A DNA stretch of 64,000 bases from Symbiodinium natans (GCA_905221605.1 CAJNDS010000302.1:715450-779449); one strand, 5' to 3'. Shown: positions 10,200 to 21,358, counted from the first letter of the stretch. Program-made: numbers and translations. Notes: a model not told the origin generated them from the letters alone.

Positions 10200-13100
10200 T
10201 CATTGAGCAGCTAGAGCAGCTGTGCCAGGAGGTGGAGGTAGGGGAGCGGGCTTCTCCACAAACAGCAAGCCTGGAACCCTGGGTACTATACTCCACCCCT
10301 CTGAAGTGAGGCCAGGTCCAAAGGGGTCACCCCCTCCCCGCAAAGTGCCGCTTGGGTTGTCCCCAAACCCTGAACCCTGAACTCCAAACCCTAAACCCTC
10401 AGTACACACCCTAAGCCCTCCACATCGAACCCAAAGATCCATAAACCCTGAACCCTAAACCCTAAACCCCAGAACCCCAGAACCCCAGAACCTTAAACCC
10501 CCAACCCCAAGCCCCCAAAACCCCCAAAACCCCAAAGCCCTAAGCCCTAAACCCTAAACCCTAAACCCGAAACCCTAAGACTGGGGCTCCAACCATGACC
10601 TCATCCTACCAGGTCTTTTGCACAGCCTCGTGTTTAGGGTTTAGGGTTTAGGGCTTGTTTAGGGTTTAGGGTTGTGGAAGCCGCCCCCGTATTGGGGGTT
10701 CTTGGGGGTGTGCGGGGCTTGGTAAAATCTAGGGCTTAGGGTCTGAAGGGTTCAAAAGGCTTTAAGAGTTTTAAGGGTTTCTGAGGGTTTACAGGGATTT
10801 AAGGGTTTTGAGGGTTAAAAGGGTTTAACGGGCTGTAAGGTTTTTAAACGGGTTTAAGGGTTGCCAGGGTGTAAAGGGGTTAAACCCGAATTTTATGGGT
10901 GCAAAGGGTTCAGGTGGGGCTTCGGGGTTTCGTTTTGGGATGTCTCCCCTTATACGAACAGTCCTTAACAGGGATTATAGCACCCGCCGATTCTAATCCG
11001 TATTGAGGACGGTTAGTATGAGGTCGAACATCCCAAGTTTTAAGGGGTATAAGGAGGGACCCCTCAAAGGAACACTTAATCTCATTCCCTATATAAGCCC
11101 TTACATAGTCCCTATATACCTAAGTAGCCCCTAAATGTCCCCCAAAGAACCGCAAGGTCCCCAATAAGGGTCCCTCGTAAGTTTCGTTGTTTAAGCTTGG
11201 GGGTTGCTTGGGGCCTCAAGGAGGGGGTGTACTAAACCCTAAACCCTAAACCCGAAATCCTAAACCCTAAACCCTAAACCCGAAATCCTAAACCCTAAAC
11301 CAACCCCGGGAGCCGCCAAAAACCGCAGGCTTTCTTGGAGGTACATTGAAGCCTACTTAGAACCCATGCCACAAGGGTTTAGGGTTAAGGGTTAAGGGTG
11401 AAGGGTTGAGGGTTGAGGGCTGAGGGTTTAGGCTTTAGGGTTTAGGGTTTAGGGCTTCGGGCTTCGGGCTTAGAATTTTGGGTTTAGGGTGACCCAAGAG
11501 AGTAACCTAGAAACAAAAAAGGTGCCCTTTTTGGTTCGAAGGGGGCCAACGACAAGAACCTATCTAAACCCGAAACACAGGGAACCAGGCCTACTCTGGG
11601 TCCTAGATGAACCTTGAAGTAGGGGGTTTGGCACCGGTAGGGTTTAGGGGGCCCAGATCCGTCAAGCAGCCACTCGTGGCTTCGCACGGACGCACATAGG
11701 GCAGAGAGGTCTTTGATTTCACGGCATCAACAACATCGTCTGACGCAAGCCAAATCGCGACGGAGCGGGTGCAATCAAGCAAGAACAAGCACATCTTTGC
11801 TGCAGTTCCCGTCCCCCCCCCCTCCCCCCGGCGTGCAATCCGAGGCTCTGCAGATAGGTTCTTCAACAAAACAGAATCCTGCACCAAGCCCTAAACCTTG
11901 GGATGTTCCCCTTATACTAGCAGTCCTTCATAGGATTCTAGCCCCCCCGATTATAATCCCTACTAAGGACGGTTAGTATAAGGGGGAGCATCCCAAACAC
12001 TAAGCCCTACGAGTAAAACCCGAAGCCCCCTCACCTTGAGGCCCTCAACCTCTCATCCCGGATCCTCATCCTCCTGCGCGTGGTTTGGGTGACGTCAACG
12101 CCCAGTGACTTCTTCACCTGGGCAGCCAAGGCCAGGGTCATGAAGCTTCATCCCGTATATAAGCTTTCTAGAGAGACAAAGAAAGCAAGAGAGAGAGAGA
12201 GGGAGAGAGGGAGAGGCAAAAAGAGAGAGAGGGAGAGAGAAAGAGAAAACAAAACGGGTTGAGAGCGAGAAAGAGAGACAGACGGAGGGAAAGGGTTAGG
12301 GGTCAGGGTTCAGGGTTTAGACAGGGAGGGAGGGCAGAGGGAGGCAGGGATAGAGGGGAGGGAGGCAAGGCAAGGGAGGCGAGGGAAGATGTGCGGCCGA
12401 CGGACGGATTTCGTCATGTCCTCCACGCGATGCTGCGCATAGCGCAGGAGGGCGCCCTGGCGATCAATCAAGCAACCGGGATTGGGGGCTTAGGACATGG
12501 GGTTGACAGCTTATTAGGATGGCCCTTCTGGCCCTCTGAAGAATATTCCTAACTATCGTCCTCCTAAACCCAATAAGGGAAAATACACAATATCCCAAGG
12601 GCCTACTGTAGGGGCCTTAATGGTTGGAATAGGGTTTTGGGGGTCATTATATTAGAGCTTTGCTAGGAATTGTTCCGACCCGTATACTGCGTAGCTTACT
12701 AGGAGGTTCATGGGTAGTGACAAGTGGGGTTTTGTCTCCGCCTTATGGGCAAGACCAAACGGATTGCCCATCGGTTATCAGAAGAAAAGGCCCTCGCGAC
12801 CGTGACTGCACCCCATTTCTAAACAAGCTAAAACCTTAGCATGCCCACTGTCTGCCTGCACAAGGCGAATGGGCATCTGCTGGCCAAAACGACAGTTGTC
12901 AATTAACCACTAGCACGTCGCTAGCGCGTCACTCGCGCGGAATTTTACAAAATCTTTCTCCCAAGGCATCCTATGACACAACATGCTTCTCCTTTACTTA
13001 TGTACTTAGCCTCGCGCTAGCGCCACAGTGGGGTTTCACGTGCATACACTCGGGCCCCGCCTCATAACGAAGAGGACAAAACCCGATCCAAACATAATGA

Positions 13101-16100
13101 TGGCTGCGTCTATCTTGATTCCTTCAGCGCCCGCTTTGACAAAACCCCAAGTCTAGCTTCCAGAATGATAACCCTACTTATAAGTATACCCATGAACCTC
13201 CAAGTAGCCCAGAGACTCCAATACTCCTTAGCTAAGGAATATTCCTTAAACCAGAAAAGGAACCCTCTTACACCTTGAGGAAAATTTCCTTAACTAAGGG
13301 GTATTGGAGTCCCTGGCTAACCTAAGCCCTAAACCCTAAACCCTAAACCCTAAACCCTAAACCCTAAACCCTAAACCCCCGCCTCCGATGCCGAGCGTTG
13401 GCCCAGGCCTTTGACCCCGGCTTCCCAGGCCTGGCGTGGCGGAAGGTGGAAGGGAGGTTTCAGGTGGAGATTTGCTTGCGATTCAGGGATTAGGGTTTAG
13501 GGTTTAGGGGCTTAGGGTTTAGGGTTTATAGGGATAGGGTTTTAGGGTTTAGGGCTTGGGGCTTAGGGCTTAGGGGTTAGGGTTTAGGGGTTTAGGGGTT
13601 TAGGGGTTTAGGGGTTTAGGGGTTTAGGGGTTTAGGGGTTTGGGGGTTTAGGGGTTTAGGGGTTTGGGGGTTTGGGGGTTTGGGGGTTTAGGAGTTTAGG
13701 GGTTTGGGGGTTTGGGGGTTTAGGGTTTAGATTTGGGGTTTAGGGTTAGCCTCACGGAGACGGCATTGGGTTTGCAAGGTTCATGGTTCATCTGGCCTCC
13801 CTACACACCGCCCTACCCTAAACCCAGGTGATCCCAAGGCCCGAACTCCTCTAAGCAACCCCAAACCCCAAACGCTAAACCCTAATACCCTAAATACCCT
13901 AATACCCTAGTACCCCAAATACCCTAATACCCTAATACCCCAATACCCTAACACCCTCAAGCCTCCCAAAGAACCCTAAACCCAAAACCCTAAACCCGAA
14001 ACCCTAAACCCTAAACCCTAAACCCTGAACCCTGAACCCTAAACCCTAAACCCTAAACCCGAAACCCGAATGCCCTCAAGCCTCCCAAGGAACCCACCTC
14101 CTTCTCCGCGTCGGTAAGAAGCTCCACGCCGAAGACCGCAGGCTTCCGCCTTGGGGAGGCGGGGGGGGGGGTTTAGGGTTTAGGGTTAGGGTTTAGGGTT
14201 TAGGGTTTAGGGTTTAGGGTTTAGGGTTTAGGGTTTAGGGTTTAGGGTTTAGGGTTTAGGGTTTAGGGTTTAGGGTTTAGGGTTTAGGGTTTAGGGTTTA
14301 GGGTTTAGGGTTTAGGGTTTAGGGTTTAGGGTTTAGGGTTTAGGGTTTAGGGTTTGCGGTTTAGGGTTTAGGGTTTAGGGTTTAGGGCTTAGGGTTTAGG
14401 GTTTAGGGATTAGGGTTTGGGGGGGGGGTTAGTGGGGGTTTAGTGGGTTTAGGGGGAGTTTAGGGGTCTAGGGGGGAGGGGAGGAGGAGGGTTTTCAGGG
14501 TTTCCGCGTTTCAAAGTTTCAGCATTTCAGATTTCAGGGCTTAGGAATCAAGACACGTTGAGATACCAGAGCTCGGTTGCACGGCTGAGTTGGGCGCCCG
14601 AAGAACTCCTGCCTCTTCCGCTGCGGTTCGTTCCGGTCCTTCGAGTTTCTGCGCGGCCTCGTGCAGTGAAGAGAATCCAGGGCCCAGCGCGTGGAGAATT
14701 ATGTTCGGGGTTTAGGGTTTAGGGTTTAGGGTTTAGGGTTTAGGGTCTAGGGTCTAGGGTCTAGGGTCTAGGGTTTAGGGTTTAGGGTTTAGGGTTTAGG
14801 GTTTATCAGGGGTCATGAGGGGATCTGGTGTTTTTCAGGGGGTTTTTGGGGGTTTCAGGACTTGACTGGAGGGCTCCTACAATCTGTCGCGCTCTGTGTA
14901 CTATAGTCAGGACCTAAGGGTTTAGGGTTTAGGGTTTAGGGTTTAGGGTTTAGGGTGTAACCAAGGCTTAAAAAGGGTGCCCCTTTTTTGCTTAAAGGGC
15001 TTTGTAAGGGAACCTAAACCCCCCCCAAAAAGGGAATCAGGGTATCCTAGGGGCTCTGCCGCGGAGTCGATGGACAGCAGCCCTGAACATGGGTTGCCGA
15101 CATTAGGGGGGGGATCTTCTTGGGGTCCTTTGACATAAGGGAAGGAGGGGTCCCTTGTCTTCGTAAACCCCTCTAAACCCTAAACCCTAAATCCTAAACC
15201 CTAAACCCTAAACCCTAAACCCTGAACCCTAACCCTAAACCCTAAACCCTAAACCCTAAACCCTAAACCCCCAGATGGGTTCGTAGGCCCTCAGAAATCT
15301 GGCGCCTGATCTCGTCATCCGCTTGCGGCACCGGGCGGGCCGCAAACTGCTTGTAGCTTTGGAACCTGGCTTCGAAAACAGCAAAGCCGAAAAGCTGACT
15401 CGTCTGCAAGTTCACGATTCTTCACCCTAGATCCTAAACCGTCAACCCTAAACCCTAAACCCAGAATTCCCAGAACTCAGAATCGCTATTTCCCTACAGG
15501 TCCTGAAGATTCCAACGATCTGCTGGAGCAGCAAAACTGCAGCGTCACGCGCAGCTACAACGGTGTTACTGGAAAGGAGGGCATGGTGCGCACACAAGCA
15601 GCAGGAACTGCAGGCGCGCACCCAGAGGAGAATGCATGGTTGCGGATCATCTCACGCATCTGCCTCATTTTCCGCAGCTACAGAGAATCTTCGGGCACAT
15701 GAGGACGGAAAATCGCTGAGTAAGCCCTGGCATGTCATGTACTGCATGTGCACACGGCTCCGCCACCACAATCAGAGTTGGAATGCATGCGGATTTCCGA
15801 AAATAGGGGTACCCAAATATACCCCAAAATATTGGAATCCTGTTGAAGGAATCCCAATAAGGGTACCCCTATTTTCGGAAACCCCCGTATAGCTTAGCCC
15901 GGGACTGCTGCGTGAACGCCCTTGCCAGATGCAGAGTACGTCTTTGCGTCGCAGGAACGTAGTCCAGCCCCAACGTGGGCTCTTGCGAACGAGCTCGCAT
16001 TAGGTTACCACTGCCGGGTTATATAGCAAGTAACTTTGTACCCATGGTCTGAACTTAGCAAGAAAGCGCCAGCAGCTACTTGTGAAGACAAATGCCTCCG

Positions 16101-19100
16101 GCTCCTCCTCTCGCTCGACTGAGCGCCTGACGCACCGCGTCACATGCATGTGGCAGCGCATGAGATACCATATCCAAGCAGAGAGCTAATGTACAGATCT
16201 TCAATACATGCATATGTGTATATACATACATACATACATACATACATACATACATACATACATACATACATACATACATACATACATACATACATACATA
16301 CATACATACATACATACATACATACATACATACATACATACCTATAAATAAAGAAATACATATATATATATATGGATATATATATATATGTCTGAAAATA
16401 TACACATGCGGCTTGACATACATCTTTTCTTGCCCATGCTTGCATCTGTTCAGCTCACGGTCGGGTTTCTGGAATGCGTCAAGAAGAAGAAGAAAAGAAG
16501 AAGAAGAAGAAGAAGCACCGCAGCAACGACTTCTGACTGTTTTCAACTACAGTTACATCCTATAAAATGGCCAACAATAATCCAGTCCCTCAACCCTAAA
16601 CCCCAAGCCCCAAACCCTAAACCCTAAACCCTAAACCCTAAACCCTAGACACAGTAATGAGAACCCCATTGGCAGCTCCTGGCCTGGTCCCAAGGCATCG
16701 CTTGCCACCTGCGCGAAGTCAGCCGAGGGTTTAGGGTTTAGGGTTTAGGGTTTAGGGTTTAGGGTTTGGGGTTTAGGGTTTAGGGTTTGGGGTTTAGGGT
16801 TGTCGGGTTTGGGGTTTGGGGTTTAGGGTTTAGGGTTTAGGGTTTAGGGTTGTCGGGTTTGGGGTTTGGGGTTTAGGGTTTAGGGTTTGGGGTTTAGGGT
16901 TTAGGGTTTAGGGTTGTCGGGTTTGGGGTTTGGGGTTTAGGGTTTAGGGTTTGGGGTTTAGGGTTTAGGGTTTAGGGTTTAGGGTTTAGGGTCTGGGGTT
17001 TAGGGTTTAAGGTGTAGGGTTTGGGGTTTGGGGTTTAGGGTTTAGGGTTAGGGTTTAGGGTTTGGGGTTGGGGCTTTAAGATTTAGGGTTTAGTGTATGG
17101 GGTTTAGGGTTTCGGGTTTGGGGTTTAGGGTTTGGGGTTTAGGGTTTCGGGTTTAGGCTTTGGGGTTTAGGGCTTAGGGTGCAGAGTTTAGGGTTTTGGG
17201 GTTCAGGGTGTATAGGGGCAAGCTTGACGTAGGCTCCCAAGCCTTCACAACCTCCACTTCCTCCTCTTCATTCTCATCGTCTTCCGGCCTGCGATGAACT
17301 CTCGCACACCAACGATGCAGGAAGCCTATGTAAAAACCTACGGCAGCCCGTAATAGGGATTATAATAATTATGGGCGGGGTTCTTGCATCCCTATTAAGA
17401 CTGTCTTACCCCCTCTATACTGATCATCTGTCATCCGTATGCAGCACAAAGTACCCAGCAGACGTTATCGTCATCATATTTATGTATACAAACTGCCCGC
17501 AATACCCGTTCTAGGTTAACAGGCTAAATACCCTAAAAACACTGTAACACCAAAAAAACCCGAAATACCCTAAAATCTAAGCTCTACACCCGAAACTCGA
17601 CTACCCCCCCCCCCCCCCCGAACCCTAAGAACCATCACAGCACACTGGGGCGGCTTTTGCAGTGACCTGGGGCAATTGAAGGTTAACCTTTGGGACTGTA
17701 AGGGGACTATACTACCCCAAAAAGGTTAAAGGTTACCCACTCCACTACACTGAACTTGGAACCCTCGCAAAAATTGATGTTTTTGCTGTTTCTTAGGAAT
17801 TATAGTACCAAAAAAAAAGAAACTATTTCCAAGCGTCTACTACTAGGTGACGGCATCCCGAGGCGCCTGGCATCGCCGTCCTCGGCATCGGCGACTTCGC
17901 CGACGTCGGCGACGTCGGCTTCGGGGACTTCGGGGGCCCTCGCGCCTTCCTCCTGGACTTCGGCTTCCGGGTCACCTGCAGAAGAGGTTTTTGGTGGGCT
18001 TCCTTTAGGGCGTTTAGGGCTTTTTGGGGGCGTTCAGGGCGTTTAGGGATATTTAGGGCGATTAGGGCGATTACTGCGTTTGGGGGCGTTTAGGGGGCGT
18101 TTAGGGGCGTGTAGGTGCGTCTAGGGTTCTCAGGGTCTTTTTAAGCGGACGGGGGTAGCTTCTCAGCCAGCAACTTGGGCCTTCGGGGCCTTCGGGCACC
18201 GGCGGCGGCATGACCTCCAGGGCAAGACAGCCGCAGACTCCGCCAGAAGCACATGCCCAGACGCGCACTTAAGCGGGAGGACGACGGCAGAGTGGCGGGG
18301 CAAGCCGAGCCTCGACAGCGGCCCTCTGCGTGGCGCGGCTTCCTGCGTTTCGAGTATGGTGGCAACCAGGCGCTGCCATGATTATTGGGGTTCGTAAGGA
18401 TTGGGGGGTTCATGGGGGGTTATATATACCCAAGGTTCCCTAGTACTCCCTACTACTCGTTAAGGCGCCCTAAGCTTCCCTGAGGTTCCCTAGGTACCTA
18501 CCCCCCCATGAACCCCCTAAACCCTACACCCTAAACCCCAAACCCCAAACCCTAAACCCTAAACCCTAAACCCTAAACCCTCAACCCTAAGCATAGTATA
18601 GAGGGGGGTAGTAGAGAAGCCCTGTGATTTTGCGGACCTCCTTCGGTCGCCACGGGCAGCTCTTCCTCGATGCCTGCCATCCCACGACTCCCTACAACCA
18701 AGAGCAGGGACTTTCGAGAACAGACCACTCACATCGATTTGGAAGTAATTGAATTCAAGGTTTAGGGTTTAGGGGTTTGGGTTTTGGGTTTAGAGTAATT
18801 CAACCCTAAACGGGTCTTATGGTCCATATACCTTTTATAAATAGGGCTTGTAGCTGTATAGGGCGCGTACGATTTCTGCTTTGGGATTCCTTTGGTTTCC
18901 CCCAAAAAGGATGCCCTGCACTCTAAACCCTAAACCCTAAACCCTAAACCCTCAACCCTCAACCCTAAACCGCTCGGCCTGCATCCACGGAGTCCTGTGC
19001 GGAAGACCCATTATCTTCACCTGGGCAGAGGGGCTTAGGGTTTAGGGTTTAGGGTTTAGGGTTGAGGGTTTAGGGTTCAGGGTTCAGGGTTTAGGGTTTA

Positions 19101-19307
19101 GAGTTTAGGGTTTGGACCATCATCAATTTAGGGAAGTTCCCCCTTATACTAACAGTCCTTAATAGGAATTCTAGTACCCCCTATTCTTAATCCCTATTCA
19201 GCACTGTTAAATAATTCTACAAGGGACAACGTAGTAAGAGGGACTCCAGCCAAGTTCGCCTTTAACCGGCAGCACACCCGCGCCATCGAGGAAACTATCC
19301 CCTTTGT
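10200..19307 (-). CDS. Multi-exon gene model G1 (about 20 exons), unknown function
   Basis: Exons in transcription order: 19245-19307, 18979-19020 (GC donor), 18638-18673, 17852-17975, 17249-17288, 16665-16708, 16042-16126, 15609-15677, 15498-15554, 15269-15403, 14557-14657, 14098-14149, 13756-13800, 13377-13430, 12406-12456, 12094-12117 (weak), 11696-11794, 11305-11352, 10574-10605, 10200-10278 with stop TGA. Codon phases match at every join as listed. The first exons are acidic (DVADVGEVADAEDGDARR, then PEDDENEEEEVEV). The middle has FAVFEARFQSYKQFAARP and RKPAVFGVELLTDAEKE. Exon 11696-11794 has MCLFLLDCTRSVAIWLASDD, resembling a von Willebrand A strand with a DxTxS-like site. The C-terminus is PLPPPPGTAALAAQ. 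Introns 13431-13755, 14150-14556 and 14658-15268 hold long telomere-like arrays. Short exons may be wrong individually; the whole chain is hard to get by chance. The 5' end is not found. Confidence 0.6.
10937..11034. mobile_element. Inverted-repeat element, family B
   Basis: GGGATGTCTCCCC left end; GGACGGTTAGTA and GAACATCCC right end. Confidence 0.75.
11489..11612. mobile_element. Repeat family A
   Basis: CCCAAGAGAGTAACCTAGAA to CTACTCTGGGTCCTAG, in a G1 intron. Confidence 0.65.
11900..11994. mobile_element. Inverted-repeat element, family B
   Basis: Same ends, within the G1 intron between 12094 and 11794; the interior differs slightly from other copies. Confidence 0.8.
12177..12300. repeat. 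GA-rich microsatellite
   Basis: GAGA/GGGAGA purine tract, degenerate, within an intron of G1. Confidence 0.85.
12610..12690. mobile_element. Repeat family F
   Basis: GGGGCCTTAATGGTTGGAAT to ATTGTTCCGACCCGTATAC. Confidence 0.65.
12705..13203. mobile_element. About 500-bp element with terminal inverted repeats
   Basis: Begins GGAGGTTCATGGGTA and ends TACCCATGAACCTCC. The ends match those of the shorter family D elements (6456, 19931), so this may be a longer relative of that family. The interior is GC-rich at first, then carries ACTTATAAGTA near the right end. No transposase frame seen. It lies in an intron of G1. Confidence 0.55.
13210..13315. mobile_element. Inverted-repeat element, family C
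   Basis: CAGAGACTCCAATACTCC... mirrored by GGGGTATTGGAGTCCCTG. Confidence 0.8.
13490..13740. repeat. TTTAGGG array with 8-bp TTTAGGGG core
   Basis: Mixed units, the central part 13577-13720 mainly TTTAGGGG and TTTGGGGG. Fills the intron between G1 exons 13756-13800 and 13377-13430. Confidence 0.95.
14168..14430. repeat. Long TTTAGGG array
   Basis: About 34 units, the longest clean run in the window, forming most of the intron between G1 exons 14557-14657 and 14098-14149. Confidence 0.98.
14707..14810. repeat. TTTAGGG/TCTAGGG array
   Basis: Includes four consecutive TCTAGGG variants. Confidence 0.95.
15170..15272. repeat. CCCTAAA array abutting an exon
   Basis: Its last unit supplies the GTTTAG donor of G1 exon 15269-15403. 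Confidence 0.95.
15788..15885. mobile_element. Inverted-repeat element, family E
   Basis: GGATTTCCGAAAATAGGGGT left, ACCCCTATTTTCGGAAAC right: near-perfect, loop with TTGAAGGAATCC. Confidence 0.85.
16205..16342. repeat. (CATA)n microsatellite
   Basis: Nearly perfect 4-base tandem of about 130 bases followed by TATATA stretches. The reported frames of repeated Tyr-Val-Cys-Met are translations of this tract. Confidence 0.97.
16733..17190. repeat. Telomere-like array with higher-order structure
   Basis: TTTAGGG and TTTGGGG units with a TTGTCGGG marker followed by two TTTGGGG units near 16800, 16852 and 16915, giving composite units of about 50-60 bases. Confidence 0.85.
17678..17745. mobile_element. 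Short inverted-repeat element, family G
   Basis: AAGGTTAACCTTTG with AAAAAGGTTAAAGGTTACC. A second copy is at 29697-29760. Confidence 0.6.
19131..19235. mobile_element. Degraded family B element
   Basis: Left end intact (GTTCCCCCTTATACTAACAG), right end decayed after AGCACTGTTAA. Confidence 0.65.
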
Positions 19308-19930
19308 CTTCGGGCAGTTACATGGTTCTTTGGTGTGGGCCTTTGGAAGCTAAGGGGACCCCTTTTCTACCCCTTGAGTACCCTAAACCCTAAACCCTAA
19401 ACCCTAAACCCTAAACCCTAAACCCAAGGGCCCCTACTTCAGAACCCTTTAAAGAAGGCAAGGGATCCTTTTAAGGGCCCCTGAAACTACTCTTAGACTT
19501 GGCCAGAAGGGTTCTGGCTATGCTTCTGGATGTTTCGGGATTAGGTTCTCCCCAAGTTCAAGCGCGTTGGTCACCTGGGCGGAAAAGGCGCCCTTAGCAG
19601 GAGCAACTTCCGAGAAGGGGGTGGGAGGTTGGAGGGGCGGCTTTGAGTAAGAAACGCCCTAAACTCTATCCCTTACCCCATGAAAACCCCAAAACCTAAG
19701 CCCCCAACTAGCCGGTTGGCCGGAGAAGAGCAAACATGTGTCAAGGCCCTACCTTCGGATTTAACCCTCTGAACCCTCAACCTTACACCCTAAACCCTGA
19801 ACCCTGAACCCTAAACACCTAAACACCCAAACACCCTAAACACCCTAAACACCCTAAACCCTAAACACCGAAACACCCCGAGCCTGTCGGAGACATCATG
19901 GGCACCTGCGGAGACATCATGGGCTTACTT

Positions 19931-20066
19931 GGAGTTCATGGTATTTCTTAACCAACTATAACTGTACTTTAGAAGTATACTTATAACCATATTGGGGCAT
20001 TTAAGGGGCTTATGAGTGGGATAGAGGCACAGTTGCTTATGGGTTAAGAAGTACCGTGAACCTGCA
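19931..20066. mobile_element. Inverted-repeat element, family D
   Basis: ACTTGGAGTTCATGGTATTT left, AAGTACCGTGAACCTGCAAG right. Confidence 0.75.
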
Positions 20067-20371
20067 AGCAGGGCTTGCGTCTGCTTCGGGGCTCTGAGTG
20101 TCTAGAGGAGTATGGGCCTAGGAAACCCTAGGATGAAGGGTTGGGGGATTTGGGAGTTTAGGGTGTGGCGGTTTCGCATATAAAGGCTGTTTTGCTCTCT
20201 TGATTCTGTTTTTTTTTTTTTGTGTGTGTTTTTTTTTTTTTTTTTGGGGGGGGGGGGGGCGAGGGAGGGGGGTAAAATGAGGATTGCAATCCTTCGGGTA
20301 TTTTCAGGGGTCTTTTTTGGAAGGGGGGAAGATGGCCCAAAAGCGTCGCTTAGGATGTGGGGCGGTCCAAC

Positions 20372-20401
20372 CTCCGCCTCAGCAGCTGCGACCTCGGCCG
20401 C
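20372..20401 (-). CDS. 30-nt exon candidate, Ala/Glu-rich
   Basis: AAEVAAAEAE between acceptor TCCTTGCAAG and donor GTTGGA, phase 0 at both ends. Probably part of a helical segment together with 20610-20649; may be upstream coding sequence of G1 or the end of another gene. Confidence 0.4.
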
Positions 20402-20609
20402 CTTGCAAGGACAGCTTTGGGGCTTCTCGGGGCCTAAGCCCTAGAGTAATGTATCTTTAAAAAGGGAACCTAGAGTGATATACCTTCAAAAAGGCTTTGC
20501 AAAGGGAACCTAGAGTCATATACATTTAAGAAAAGGAAGTAATTACCAATCTAACCCATGAGGCACAAATTCCTGTTTACAGGGCATGTCGTATCTAGGT
20601 TGCTCAAAC

Positions 20610-20649
20610 CCGAGATCTCCGCCTTCGCAGCATCGCGCTCTTCCGCAAC
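20610..20649 (-). CDS. 40-nt exon candidate, coiled-coil-like
   Basis: VAEERDAAKAEIS plus one base between GCTACCAG and donor GTTTGA. Charged heptad-like composition. Its end phase (1) does not fit the next candidate directly. Confidence 0.4.
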
Positions 20650-20699
20650 CTGGTAGCTCGCAGATGATGCGCCATAGTGCATCTGTACAGAACTAAAAC

Positions 20700-20740
20700 A
20701 ACATGCTCTATATATATGTATATATATATATATACATATG
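20700..20740. repeat. TA microsatellite
   Basis: TATATATGTATATATA tract; further ones at 21113-21172, 26773-26878, 31628-31670 and 52106-52132. Confidence 0.9.
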
Positions 20741-20784
20741 AGCGTTTTTTCCTCATTGTGAGGGGTGTTGTAATGGCATGGGTA

Positions 20785-20970
20785 TCCTACGCGGGCCTAC
20801 GCGTCAGCTCATGTTTAGTAGGTGCGGGGCCTACGCGCGGAGTGTGTTGTTGACGCGTGCCTACGCGGCGCATAGATAACCTACGCGGACCTACGCGCCC
20901 ATGCTGCATAGACTTGCCTACGCGGACCCTACGCAGACCTACGCCCTGCAGGCAAAATGCTACGCGGCCG
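20785..20970. repeat. Cluster of CCTACGCG motifs
   Basis: About ten copies of CCTACGCG or one-base variants, all in the same orientation but with irregular spacing, in under 200 bases. Not part of the telomere-like repeat and seen nowhere else in the window. Confidence 0.85.
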
Positions 20971-21256
20971 GCTTTCAATGATCGCGTCTCTACGTAGCCT
21001 TGCTCCTAGAAAAAAACGCTGCTCAATATGGATTTTTGTTTATTCATTCATTTATATGTTTATTTGTTTTTGTTTTTATTCATTTACGGTATTTGGTTTA
21101 ACCCCATATGCTCTATATATATATATATGTCATATATATATATATATGTCATATATATATATATATATATATGGTTCGTTGCCTGAAAGGTAGTCTTTTC
21201 AGGTAGATACTGGTAGCTGTCGACCTGAAGGGGTACAGGGTGCAGCAGTCTCGTAC

Positions 21257-21358
21257 TTGAAGAGCCCAAAACCCCAAGGCCCCGAAATGCCATGCGCTGC
21301 AGGTGCTCGTGTCGTGGCGGGCGGCCTGCCGCTGCTTCGCAGCACGCTGCGCCGCGAT
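21257..21358 (-). CDS. Exon candidate, Ala/Gln/Arg-rich
   Basis: 34 codons in phase 0/0: IAAQRAAKQRQAARHDTS, then a hydrophobic end GFWALQ, between acceptor TTCTGACAG and donor GTACGA. The basic helix-like N-terminal part suggests a coiled coil. No family recognised. Confidence 0.5.

Noticed and set aside
10198-10237. Plus-strand exon FIEQLEQLCQEVE with acceptor TTTTTCAG and donor GTAGGG
   Set aside because: Splice signals are very good, but it is antisense to the in-phase terminal exon of G1 and no plus-strand partner was found.
15500-15702. Plus-strand terminal exon starting PEDSNDLLEQQNCSVTRS
   Set aside because: The same DNA holds two minus-strand exons of G1 with matching phases; the plus frame is their codon-aligned antisense.
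16205-16342. CRISPR-like regular repeat
   Set aside because: The 4-base CATA tandem has no spacers, and none of the arrays in the window has the repeat-spacer form.
18141-18413. Minus-strand 90-codon frame, Arg/Pro-rich
   Set aside because: It lies in the intron between G1 exons 18638-18673 and 17852-17975, which join directly in phase without it. Could still be an alternative exon.
19252-19352. Plus-strand frame KFAFNRQHTRAIEETIPF
   Set aside because: Antisense to the acidic minus-strand exon 19245-19307, which fits G1 in phase.
20785-20970. Origin or iteron-like element of a plasmid
   Set aside because: The CCTACGCG copies are irregularly spaced and the context is eukaryotic; no replication gene is near.
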